DNA of 64,000 nucleotides from contig CM026424.1 of assembly GCA_014871385.1 (NCBI GenBank), positions 14,970,892-15,034,891 of the forward strand, read 5' to 3'. Position 1 is the stretch's first letter, and every line of letters starts with the position of its first letter. The translations under genes were made by a program, and so were the position numbers. Source of the stretch: Ceratodon purpureus (taxonomy: Eukaryota > Streptophyta > Bryopsida > Pseudoditrichales > Ditrichaceae). The notes below the pieces were generated by a model. The model was given only the letters and a program-made list of their open reading frames with translations, was not told where the DNA came from and searched no databases. Positions 19,519 to 30,141 of this stretch are shown here, piece by piece.

Positions 19519-22500
19519 TCACAATATGCTAGAATCACTACTTCCACCCTCAGAACTAGATGACTCGGAATCTCCTTCTACCGCCTCGTCATCGACGAAT
19601 ATCAGAGCCCTAGGATCAAAAGTAGTTGGCCGACTAGGAACATATGTGAGGGCTCCAGATTGAAACGCCTGTGCTAAGTCCTCCGCGTACTCCGGAAGTA
19701 CAAAAGGCTGTATCGGGCTGGAATGAAGACGCCACGATGGAGTGGACACTGATGTTGGCCCACGTGGCGGTGTTGCCGAAACTACTCTGCAATAGAAAAC
19801 CGATTGTGGTTAGATTGAATACGTAGAGGTGCAAAGAGAAGAAATGCTTGGAGAATTTGAACAAAGAATAGAAGACTTACACCACTTATCAGGTCTTCTT
19901 GCTCTCTTTGGAGGCGCTTCGTCTGCTGCTGCCGGCCTAGGATGTTTAGGAGGGCCCATGGCAGATGACGTAGCCATATACGGTTTGAGAAGGGCGTTGA
20001 AGATGGCTTCGTCCTCCTCACAAGCTATAATATGACGACCAATACTCTGGCAAGCCTTGAGGGAGGCACCTGAAAACACGTAGCATAGATAAGTAGTGAG
20101 TTCCTGTGGAGAAAATCAGAGGATTGGAAATGCAGAAACTGTTATTGGAGGATTACCTGTTCCCGCCGACCACTCGAAGACTATGTCACCGGGCTTGGTC
20201 ATCTCCTCAATGATGCCCTGCATCATCTCAGGGGCTTTCTCCCTCGGGCCTCTCCACGGCACCTCTCCATTCATGAGCTGCGTGTTTAGCTGGGTGAAGT
20301 TAAGAATGGCATCACTCTCGGTAACGTGGAGGTCGTTGTGAACGACATCGGATTTCTTCGTTTGAAATGAAAACTTGGATGGGGGGGTACCACCACGAAT
20401 GAAGACGCGCACCCAGAATCGAAGAGACTGCGAGAAACAACAATGTGTAAGTGCAATTAAGAAGATAACTTAGTAGAATTCAAAGACAAGCAAAGATTAT
20501 GATGTACATACCAAGGAGCCGGGCATCGTTGGGTGAGCCAAGCCTAGTCCATTGAAGCCCCACCAGTCTCGGTGCTGCACGAAGCCATCCTCAGCAGCAA
20601 CTTCGGAAATCTTCGAAGCGAGACGTTGGTCGTTGTTGTGGATGATGCAGAGAGCACCATCAAACTGCAAGAAATGTCTTGCGAATTCGAAGAGGTCATC
20701 CAAATAATCCTTGCCGCGTTTGTTCCAAGGCGGAGGGACGTAGGCGGGATTGGATATGGTGGGGACCGGAAGATTCTCAGGAATGTCGGCAATGATCAAG
20801 TCGAATCCCAAGTGATTCTCCAGTTGGCATCTCTCAGGAACTCGGCTGTCGCGGCCTCCTCCAAACTTGAATAAAGAAGAAATCAGAGTTAGAAAATATA
20901 AGGATTACAGAATATCAGAATTCAAGGGAAAGAATGAAATAACGAATCATACCATTCGAATGATGTCTAGAGCCTTGTTCCATTCGGGATCGCCACCAAC
21001 GTCTTCAAGTTCCTTGTGTCGGGATAGAACCAAAGGCACAGAGGAGTTGATGACATAAACCTGAGAGGAATTGAGAGTTCCAGCCGAAGAGGTACTCTGT
21101 GGGAATGTCTTGGCTTTTCTCTGCTCGAGGAGACTTCTGGTGACCTCGGAAGCACTGATCGAGGAAGGAGCCGGCGAAGAAGCTGGAGTAGGCTTCGTAA
21201 CGACAATACCTGGAGAGGGCTCTGGTTCATTCTGTTTTGGCTGGGAAGACGCCGCACCGGTTTGCTGTGATGCCTCCGACTTAGAACGAAGAGATTTCAG
21301 TCGCCTCCCTCTTCCTTTCTTTGGTGGAGGAGCGGAAGATTGATCCTCCTGTCCTTCGTCTTCGTCTGCACCATCGAAGGAGGCTTCCACCACCACCTCA
21401 CCGGCATCGTGTAGCATCTTGACGTCCGCCTCCGAGTCAATAGTGAAACCACCAATACAATCAAGATACCAGCATCCAGCATCCAGGTGAGCAGCTTTGT
21501 ACCTTTTTATCTGCTGGGGGGAGTACATACATTGGTCCGATGTTGTCTGCGTCCAAAGCTTGAAGTACTTGGGGAGCTGCTGAACGCTGATGGCCCCCTT
21601 CAAAATAAGCTCTCGCTTGAAGTACCTAAGGGAAGACATATAGAAGGTAAGTATTTGCAATGAAAATTATGAAATGGAAATGCGATTAAGTTACTTCACG
21701 TACCGGTAAGTAACCCGCTTCACAACTTCAGCGGTTCCAGGGAATTTTGCGAAGTCGGACTTCTTGTCGAAGTGGTTAACAGCCTTTTTTCCAATGAACG
21801 TAGGGAAGGCCTTGTCCCACAAGAGAATACGTGAACTCTCGACAAAATCGCCCGGCTGTTGGACATCAGGAAATGCCATCCAATTGATGTCGAGGTTCTC
21901 CCTTTTGATTATGTCCTCGACTTCGTAAATGACGGCTTCCTCCAACTGTAATACAAAAATCATATAAGTTGCAACCAAGAAGGTATACGGTAAAAAAACA
22001 AGGGAATAATGAATCGGAAAGGATTTCGTATGGAACTTACCCCAGCCCAGAATGAGGCTTTGTTCAACCATGGGTCCAGTTCGGTGTCTTTGAATTCAGA
22101 TGGCAGAAATCTGTAAGACGTTCGAGCACTCGGGGATGAGTTCCACCACTTCAACCAACGAGCCTTGTATTTGGCCTCAACGGCCGCTGGAACAAACCTC
22201 TGAAGCTTTTCGAGCGACATCTCAGGCTTATTATTGAGACTGTAATGGCGATTGATCTGCAAGAAGCACCGAAGATTTTAAAAGGATTAATACAGAAATT
22301 ATTGAAGTCGAACGAAACAGTGAATCGAACAATGTCCAGTGAGTCACCTCATTGAGGAAGTCGTCACCATTCTTGGGATTTGCGATAGCCAAGTACTTGG
22401 TAAAGTCCTTCTTCTTGATGGCTTCGACCATTCTATCCATTGCCTCATTCATGACATCCCAAACTGCACTTGCAGACTGCTCATTCTCGGGTGTCTTCTT

Positions 22501-23497
22501 GCGGTAGGTAGTGGCTGCTTCATCGGAGGCCGCAGCGAGTTCCCGCTATAGAAAGAGAAGTAAGCATTAGGAAATTCCATGGGTATTGAAAAATAAGAAG
22601 CAAATAGAGAGAGGAGGTAGGACTTACTCGGTACAGAAATGCGATGAAAACTTTAGTTGTTAAGGGAAACCAGGAGGGATTAGGTGGCTTGTTCTTCAGA
22701 CATGCGTCATACTCCTGAGGACTGAGGAGGTCTTTAAATTCCTCCAGCTTCATCATTCCGAAAGAGCGGATTCGAAATAGTTTGGCGGGGAGATTACTCT
22801 TCACGTAGTCATTCTCAGTCGACCTGAAAATAAACCACATTACGTATGATGAATAATGGAGATGAGATAAAGTAACAAATGGAATAAGAGGAACAAATGG
22901 AACAAGTACTTACCAGTTGATGTCATGCATTGCGTGAAGAAGATTGCCCACATGGCCACGGGGGTCGAGGACTATGCAGTGCACAGATATGTGCCATGAC
23001 GGGTCGTCTGCATGATGCTTGTTGATATGACGAAGCCATGCTGAGAGGCGATGGTTACCTTCCCAGACAAAAAACATCTTCCCCGAGAATCGCGACCACT
23101 CCTCGTCACTTTGAAGCTCAGATTCAAAGGCATCATTCGCGTCCCTCCATAATGGGCTCCATCTAGCGATGACATCATCCGTAACATCTCTTGTCTGCTC
23201 TTCGTTGTTGTACATGGAGATGTACATGACGCGGTCGCCATCTCTATACCCCTTCACGAACTCCCGCTCCAAATGCTGTACCCCCACTTCGCCAACTGGT
23301 CTAACCTTTGCCATTGGGATCATCCTGCACAGGGGAACTGTCATTCGGGACTTCTGCGATGGCCTGATCCTGAGCTTGTTGATGACGGCGTTGGAGTCAA
23401 TCTTGTATTGGGATTGATGTTCCAATTCCCCTTCCGTAGCAGTCTTCAAGTTTATCGGACAAGATGGTTTCACCAACACATCTTGTGTTTGCGTAAC
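19519..23497 (-). CDS. ParB/Srx-like domain plus N4/N6-type DNA methyltransferase-like protein, MULE cargo
   Basis: Ten exons join in phase without a stop: 23497-22914, 22823-22628, 22545-22348, 22256-22041, 21945-21704, 21625-20953, 20865-20512, 20427-20157, 20069-19881, 19784-19519; about 1062 codons plus an unresolved N-terminus. The first exon has a ParB/sulfiredoxin-like fold signature (VRPVGEVGVQHLEREF ... VWEGNHRLSAWLRHI). The middle ~550 residues are unknown, with a KKGRGRR basic patch. The C-terminal third matches the pfam01555-type order: FDLIIADIP (motif IV place), then KAPEMMQGIIEEMTKPGDIV and EWSAGTGASLKACQSIGR (motif I, SAM site), IACEED. The expected DPPY is DIPE, so catalysis is doubtful. 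The tail is Asp/Glu/Ser-rich. This domain pairing is known from bacterial and phage genes. I infer capture by the MULE. Confidence 0.8.
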
Positions 23498-23642
23498 CTG
23501 CGAGGGGGTGCGCAAATTAGGAAAACAAGCACAATCGAAGAAAGTCAAGCAAAGTAGACAAGTATGTAAAAGAAAGTAACAATATATCTTCATACTGTCA
23601 TCTCTCTTTTAACAACTCAATCAACAATCGTGATTGATAAAA

Positions 23643-24289
23643 CTATCTACGTGAGGATCGACTATAGTACTCCTTAGACTGTCTACAGTTCCAGTGACGG
23701 CGCCTCCTCCAAAATCGCCTGGTCTGTTGGACAGGGCACGGCAGAATTGCCGGCAGAGCAAAGACGACATGGGCTGGCCTCCTGACTCTAATCGGCGACG
23801 AAGGAGAGGGTGGAGACATCGGCGGAGAGCCCTGTGGAGGAGACGTGGGCATATAGCCCGGGGAAGTTGGCTCATACACCGGGGATGTAGGCATGTACAC
23901 TGGAGAGGTAGGCATGTACACTGGAGAGGTAGGCATGTACTGAGGAGAGTGGACCTCGAGAGGTCCACTTTCCACACCAACAGGGTTGGCTACATCACAG
24001 GTACAGTAGTACTGATCAAATGAATCCGATAGATCGGAAACATTGATCACAGAAATGGGAGAAGTAGCAGACATCTCAGGAGCATCAGAAGATACCTAGA
24101 GTAGAGGAAATGAAGTAAGGATTAACTTCCATATTTAAAAGAGAAGAAAACAAAGATGGGTATAAGCCGAATAGAACTCAAATTCATAAACATAAGAAAG
24201 CAATATAAATTGAGAATTGAATAAAATACCTCAGTTTCTGCAGGCGTCGGGTCTTGACGTTCACTTCCCAGATGATCTCCGTCAGAGTC
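23643..24289 (-). CDS. Upstream exons with RNA polymerase II CTD-like heptads (probable N-terminus of the ParB/methyltransferase gene)
   Basis: Exon 24289-24230 (GDHLGSERQDPTPAETE) has clean acceptor and donor and joins in phase to 24095-23643. The latter contains ATG 24074 and five consecutive heptads at 23939-23835: YMPTSPV three times, YEPTSPG and YMPTSPP. These resemble the YSPTSPS repeats of the largest Pol II subunit. A Pro/Ser run and an Arg-rich end follow, then a stop at 23643. I found no good donor in phase with the next exon at 23497, so the link to the methyltransferase gene is inferred from strand, proximity and spacing. It might instead be a separate protein of about 143 aa (from ATG 24074). 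Confidence 0.6.
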
Positions 24290-24439
24290 CTTAATCACAA
24301 ACAATGTTATAAGTATTTGAAATACAACAACTACGAAGTAACAAACCACATCCGCGACATGGCTCCCAAGAAGACCCTAATAACTCATCAATACTTATTG
24401 AAATCATCATCATTTATCGTGAGCGAGTCCATTTTAATG

Positions 24440-27110
24440 AACCAAATAATTCTAAGAAAAAAAAAAAAAAACAAAAATTCAAAAATCCCCAAAAGGACCC
24501 CCACCCTCGCGGCCTACTGTCGTCAACGACACTAGGTTTGCGGGTTTTAATTTTTTTGAATTTAAAAAAAAAAAACATTAAAAAAACGTTAACCATCCAA
24601 ACCGAACTGAAATCATGGTAATTTCAAATAAGCAATATCCATTTTAATGAATCAAATAATTCAAAAAAAATAAACAAAAAAACAAAAATTAACAAATCCC
24701 CAAATGGACCCCCACCCTCGCGGCCTACTGTCGTCAACGACAGTAGGTTTGCGGGGTTTAATTTTTTGGAATTTTTAAAAAAAAAACATTATAAAAACGT
24801 TAACCATCGAGACCGAACTGAAATCATGGTAATTTCAAATAAGCAATATCCATTTTAATGAATCAAATAATTCAAAAAAAATAAACAAAAAAACAAAAAT
24901 TAACAAATCCCCAAATGGACCCCCACCCTCGCGGCCTACTGTTGTCAACGACAGTAGGTTTGCGGGGTTTAATTTTTTGGAATTTTTAAAAAAAAAACAT
25001 TATAAAAACGTTAACCATCGAGACCGAACTGAAATCATGGTAATTTCAAATAAGCAATATCCATTTTAATGAATCAAATAATTCAAAAAAAATAAAATAA
25101 AAAACAAAACTTAACAAATCCCCAAATGGACCCCCACCCTCGCGGCCTACTGTCGTCAACGACAGTAGGTTTGCGGGGTTTTAATTTTTTGAAATTTTAA
25201 AAAAATAACATTATAAAAACGTTAACCATCGAGACCGAACTGAAATCATGGTAATTTCAAATAAGCAATATCCATTTTAATGAATCAAATAATTCAAAAA
25301 AAATAAAATAAAAAACAAAACTTAACAAATCCCCAAATGGACCCCCACCCTCGCGGCCTACTGTCGTCAACGACAGTAGGTTTGCGGGGTTTTAATTTTT
25401 TGAAATTTTAAAAAAAAAACATTATAAAAACGTTAACCATCGAGACCGAACTGAAATCATGGTAATTTCAAATAAGCAATATCCATTTTAATGAATCAAA
25501 TAATTCAAAAAAAAATAAAATAAAAAACAAAACTTAACAAATCCCCAAATGGACCCCCACCCTCGCGGCCTACTGTCGTCAACGACAGTAGGTTTGCGGG
25601 GTTTTAATTTTTTGAAATTTTAAAAAAAAAACATTATAAAAACGTTAACCATCGAGACCGAACTGAAATCATGGTAATTTCAAATAAGCAATATCCATTT
25701 TAATGAATCAAATAATTCAAAAAAAAATAAAATAAAAAACAAAACTTAACAAATCCCCAAATGGACCCCCACCCTCGCGGCCTACTGTCGTCAACGACAG
25801 TAGGTTTGCGGGGTTTTAATTTTTTGAAATTTTAAAAAAAAAACATTATAAAAACGTTAACCATCGAGACCGAACTGAAATCATGGTAATTTCAAATAAG
25901 CAATATCCATTTTAATGAATCAAATAATTCAAAAAAAATAAAAAAAAAAACAAAAATTAACAAATCCCCAAATGGACCCCCACCCTGGCGGCCTACTGTC
26001 GTCAACGACAGTAGGTTTGCGGGGTTTAATTTTTTGGAATTTTTAACAAAAAAACATTATAAAAACGTGAACCATCGAAACCGAATTGAAATTATCATCA
26101 TTTCAAAGAGCAAAATCCATTTTAATGAACAAAAAAGCTCAAATTAAAGAAAAAAGGAACAAAATCTTCAAAATCCCCAAATGGACCCCTACCCTCCCGG
26201 CCTACTGTCGTTGACGACAGTAGGTTTGCGGGTTTTAATTTTTTGGAATTTTTAAAAAAAAAACATTATAAAAACGTTAACCATCGAAACCAAACTGAAA
26301 TCATGGTAATTTCAAATAAGCAATATCCATTTTAATGAATCAAATAAGTCAAAGAAAATAAAATAAAAAACAAAAATTAACAAATCCCCAAATGGACCCC
26401 CACCCTCGCGGCCTACTGTCGTCAACGACAGTAGGTTTGCGGGGTTTAATTTTTTTGAATTTTTAACAAAAAAACATTATAAAAACGTTAACCATCGAAA
26501 CCGAATTGAAATTATCATCATTTCAAAGAGCAAAATCCATTTTAATGAATCAAATAATTCAAAAAAAATAAAAATAAAAACAAAAATAAACAAATCCCCA
26601 AATGGACCCCCACCCTCGCGGCCTACTGTCGTCAACGACAGTAGGTTTGCGGGGTTTAATTTTTTGGAATTTTAAAAAAAAAAACATTATAAAAACGTTA
26701 ACCATCGAAACCGAACTGAAATCATGGTAATTTCAAATAAGCAATATCCATTTTAATGAATCAAATAATTCAAAAAAAATAAAAAAAAAAACAAAAATCA
26801 ACAAATCCCCAAATGGACCCCCACCCTCGCGGCCTACTGTCGTCAACGACAGTAGGTTTGCGGGGCATTTTTTTTTTTAATTTATAAAAAAACCCATTAA
26901 AAAGCATACACCAATTAAAAAGCATTCACATTTAAATCAATAATTACTGAGGAAAACCACGTTAAATTATCATGAAAAATCATAGAAAAGAAAAAATAAA
27001 AGACATATTGCAAAAATCCCCAAACTCCCCCCCACCCTCGCGGCCTACTGTCGTTGACGACAGTAGGTTTGCGGGGAATATGTTTTTAAAATTTATAAAA
27101 TTAATAACAT
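24440..27110. repeat. Tandem array: about 13 units of ~210 bp, each with a 24-bp palindrome
   Basis: The palindrome CCTACTGTCGT-CA-ACGACAGTAGG recurs near 24512 (one mismatch), 24724, 24933 (one mismatch), 25145, 25357, 25569, 25781, 25992, 26200, 26412, 26622, 26832 and 27041, spacing 208-213 bases. The two-base centre is CA in eleven copies and TG at 26200 and 27041. It sits in a GC-rich island (CCCCCACCCTCGCGG ... TTTGCGGGG) inside otherwise A/T-rich spacer with A-tracts. The outermost units are diverged and the central ones nearly identical, as expected from unequal exchange. No frames or spacers of CRISPR type are present. Confidence 0.95.
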
Positions 27111-27861
27111 TAAAATACGTATACCATTCCAATTTCAGATTTCAAGGAACTAATTGCCTTCACTTTTTTATTATACTTTTCACACAATTAGCAAATTTAA
27201 CCTAAAGAATTAATGTTGGTGATTACAAGCTCAAAGCAGCAGAACAACACACACTCAAATTCAAATCCGGAATGTCGAAAACACTCAATGTCGAGACAGA
27301 TCTTAGATTCGGAATAAACATATGTCAAAAAATACCATTAAAATACGTATACTATTTCAAAAAAATTCAGATTTTCATTAAGGCTTTGTGAGCATAATCG
27401 CATCCAATTAACACAAAAATTTAAAGAAGAAACACACATGAAAACTCTGCAAACTCATTGCCATGCCCAGATTGACCAACACTCACAGCTCGTAACGAGC
27501 AATGCGATCCATCTAACCAGCTGCAGCGCAAGAATCTGCAAGACCCAAAATCCGCCCACTCCAAAACTCGAAAACAGATCACAAATACTGAAGATGAACA
27601 AACACTAGGCAAGATATCAATAAGAACCCCAAAACGAAGCTTCGGCCCTCGGGAGGCCACTCACTGCGGATGGACAGTCCCAAGCCGCGAGGCACCGAGA
27701 ACAAACCAAATGAGATAAACCAGCACTCATCAAAAAAGAAATGAGAGGGAACCCTTGAAGCAAGCCCCCGGCCTCGCACTCCCTCCCTAACCTTCTCTCA
27801 GACCCGCCCCTTCGAAAACCCATCATTCCAGTTTCAAACCCCAGTCCAAAATTCAAACCCA
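27111..27861. other. Gene-free stretch of the MULE
   Basis: AT-rich, then mixed composition. Short frames on the minus strand at 27421-27862 overlap one another in different frames and show no domain, so none is called. Confidence 0.5.
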
Positions 27862-28016
27862 TGTACCAGATTCAAACCCCCGTACGACCTTGACACTCAT
27901 TACCCCGTACGAACTTAACAAATTCAAACCCCCGTACGACAATCACACATTCAAGCCTCCGTACGACCTTAACATTCATTACCCCGTACGCCCTCAACAC
28001 ATTCAAACTCAACAAG
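27862..28016. repeat. Iterated CGTACG palindrome block
   Basis: Five CGTACG hexamers at 27881, 27906, 27933, 27960 and 27985, spaced 25-27 bases, embedded in repeats of the form TTCAAACCCCCGTACGACCT. It lies just past the 3' end of the minus-strand charged gene and next to the big array. Confidence 0.8.
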
Positions 28017-29091
28017 GACAAATATGCGAGCGTGCATTTAGTCCGTGGCAGCTTCGTACCTCCTCCAAGTCCGTTGCAGGTTCGACCTGGTCATCTTCTT
28101 CCTCCTCGTCCTCGACCGGGACCTGCTCCTCGCCTCCACTCCTCTGCTCGTCTTCGCTCTGAGGCAAATCCCTCTGCACGACCACTCCCCCTCCCCGTCG
28201 ACCTTCGAACCCCAGGTTCTCGACGTCCATCCCTGCTCCTCTTCCAGCTGCAGCCTCAGCAGCGTCCTCGCCTTGATCCGCTGGTACCCGCCCTGCCCTC
28301 GCCCCTTCCCTCCCCGCCATAGCTCGGCCTCCTTCCCCTGCTTGAAGGATTCCCTCCCTAGCTCTCCTCGACTCCACCCGCAAGTGCTCCAGAACGTTAT
28401 CCTCCCCAACACAAAGGTATCCAGCCGATCCTCTCCCCTCCTTACTTCTTTCCTCGCTTTTTGAATACTACATTTAAATAGTATGAATCAGAACCAATGC
28501 AGCATTTTGACTTGAAGCTTAGCCTTCAACTTATTCATATTACAATTACAATATTCTAATATAATATCTTATATCTAACTCGAATACAACAAAGAGTCAT
28601 AAAAATCACATCAGTCATGTTCAAAATCGTTTAGATATACTTACCTCGTTGGAATTAAAATACTGATCATATTGAGAATCCGCCCCCCTTGTCGAAGAGT
28701 CATTAAACATGATTGATGGCTGCGGTGACTCTTCTCTTTGACTACAATTAAACTCTAATTCATCCGTCATCTCGTCTCGTTCAACCCTACTTGATACTTT
28801 TTCTTGATCGTGCTCCTGATTCTCGTTGACGGTGTCCTCTAAAATCTCCTCCTTTACCTCCACTATAGAGTCTAGGATGAGTTTACGAATGCTACAAAAC
28901 TTTAAGGCTACAGGCACACCCGCTCCTCTCCTCTTCAATGGTGCACTGAAGCGATCATCCTTCAAATCTACCTTCTTTCGTGATGCTCTCCTCTTCCTCG
29001 CTCTCCTATTCGTAAAATCAGTCTTACATGGTTTTCTTCTCGGTTTAGGAGTGACATGAGTGGAGGGAGTAGACCCTCCACTATCCTTCAT
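28009..29091 (-). CDS. Charged protein of unknown function, MULE cargo, two or more exons
   Basis: Exon 1 runs from ATG 29091 to 28645 and ends at a strong GTAAGT donor. It is rich in Lys/Arg (KPRRKPCK, RRARKRRASRKK) and then in Glu/Asp (VEVKEEILEDTVNENQEH). A probable second exon starts near 28401 in phase and codes for an Arg/Ala/Gly-rich then very acidic segment (EDEEEEDDQVEP), with a possible GT donor near 28060. If no further exon follows, the frame ends at 28009. No known domain is seen. The composition suits a nuclear, nucleic-acid or chromatin-contacting factor, but that is only inference. The second exon's acceptor is weak. Confidence 0.5.
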
Positions 29092-29220
29092 GTGTCTAAG
29101 TAAGCTAATGACCCTCCTCACAATAAAGGACACTATAGAACTTCAGCTCTGCTTATATACTGATCAATCCTAGCTACTGCTGAACAACCCCTCCTATCAT
29201 AATAATAATGATCACTGACA

Positions 29221-29675
29221 TGCATTAGGAGCAGTTTGGGGTCTCCAACGGGCCTTTTCCATGCTTTCCGTGCCAAAGTTTTGGGCATGCCCGTGCACTT
29301 TACCTGCTGGCACCAACTGTGCCAGCAGGTCGCCAAATGCTGCCAGCAGTGACAGCAGTTGGCATTTGGGGGGTCCAGCCAATCGCTTCCCTTCCCCACC
29401 CCACCCCACCCCACCCCCCCATTGGACAATATAAGCAGTAATGACACTGTCACCGACCGTGTGCCCACTGCTATCACCCCATTGGACAGTACCGGATCCT
29501 GTTGTCAGCGGATCCTCCTGTCAGCGAATCCTGCTGTCAGCGAGGCGAATTTTGTTGTCAGCGGGCAGGATATCGACCAATGAGATTTCGAAGAGAAGTG
29601 TCAGCGGGCAGGAAGCTCACCTAATCCGGGCTGTCTTACAAGGCCCGTTGGAGACCTGATTTTTCCCCTAATGTA
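29221..29675. repeat. Foldback, MITE-like insertion inside the MULE
   Basis: A perfect 17-base inverted repeat, GGTCTCCAACGGGCCTT at 29240-29256 and its complement at 29640-29656, extends outward to TGCATTAGG / CCTAATGTA. The interior has further short inverted GCCAGCAG motifs, a C-rich CCCCACC run and repeated CTGTCAGCG words. It has no frame with support. No clear target duplication was found. Confidence 0.6.
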
Positions 29676-30141
29676 CCTCTAAAAAAGGTCTCTGACATTG
29701 TACAACTAAAGATAAATGAATTTTGAATTAAAGTACATGTGCGAATAAATATAATTAAAATTTATCGAAAATTCAATAAAATCTTCACTTAAATAGAATT
29801 GATGACAAAGGGTCACCCATCACTGAGGCCTGGCCATGAGTCCTAGAACGAAAGACGGCTAGAGCTAATCCTAGATATGCTGTCTTCCACAAAAAATTAA
29901 GCCACGATCTAAAGTGCTACTGACATGAGTTAATATAAGTGTACTTAAATTCTCATTACGGCGCCAGGGTTAACTAACTTTGTCACTTATATTCTAACTA
30001 ACTTCCGTTACTCGTGATTCAGATTTATTACCTAAGGTACAACTAGATCTGTATATAATCATTGTACTCGAAGTCATCAGTCTCTCATTCTTCTGCACCT
30101 TCAGTCGTTTAGTGTCTTATCCCCACACTCTACGTTTCACA
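29676..30141 (+). promoter_or_regulatory. Upstream region of the MULE transposase gene
   Basis: About 470 AT-rich bases before the transposase ATG. TATATAAT at 30051-30058 is a plausible TATA-like box, ~85 bases upstream of the start codon. A pyrimidine-rich leader follows. No other element was recognised. Confidence 0.4.

Noticed and set aside
24440..27110. Regularly spaced palindromic repeats suggesting a CRISPR array
   Set aside because: The unit is ~210 bp, the material between palindromes is itself repeated rather than unique, no cas-like genes are present and the setting is a plant transposon.
28032..28464. Plus-strand Pro/Ser/Leu-rich frames
   Set aside because: Antisense to the charged minus-strand exon, which has better splice context; the composition is what a Glu/Arg-rich exon gives in reverse.
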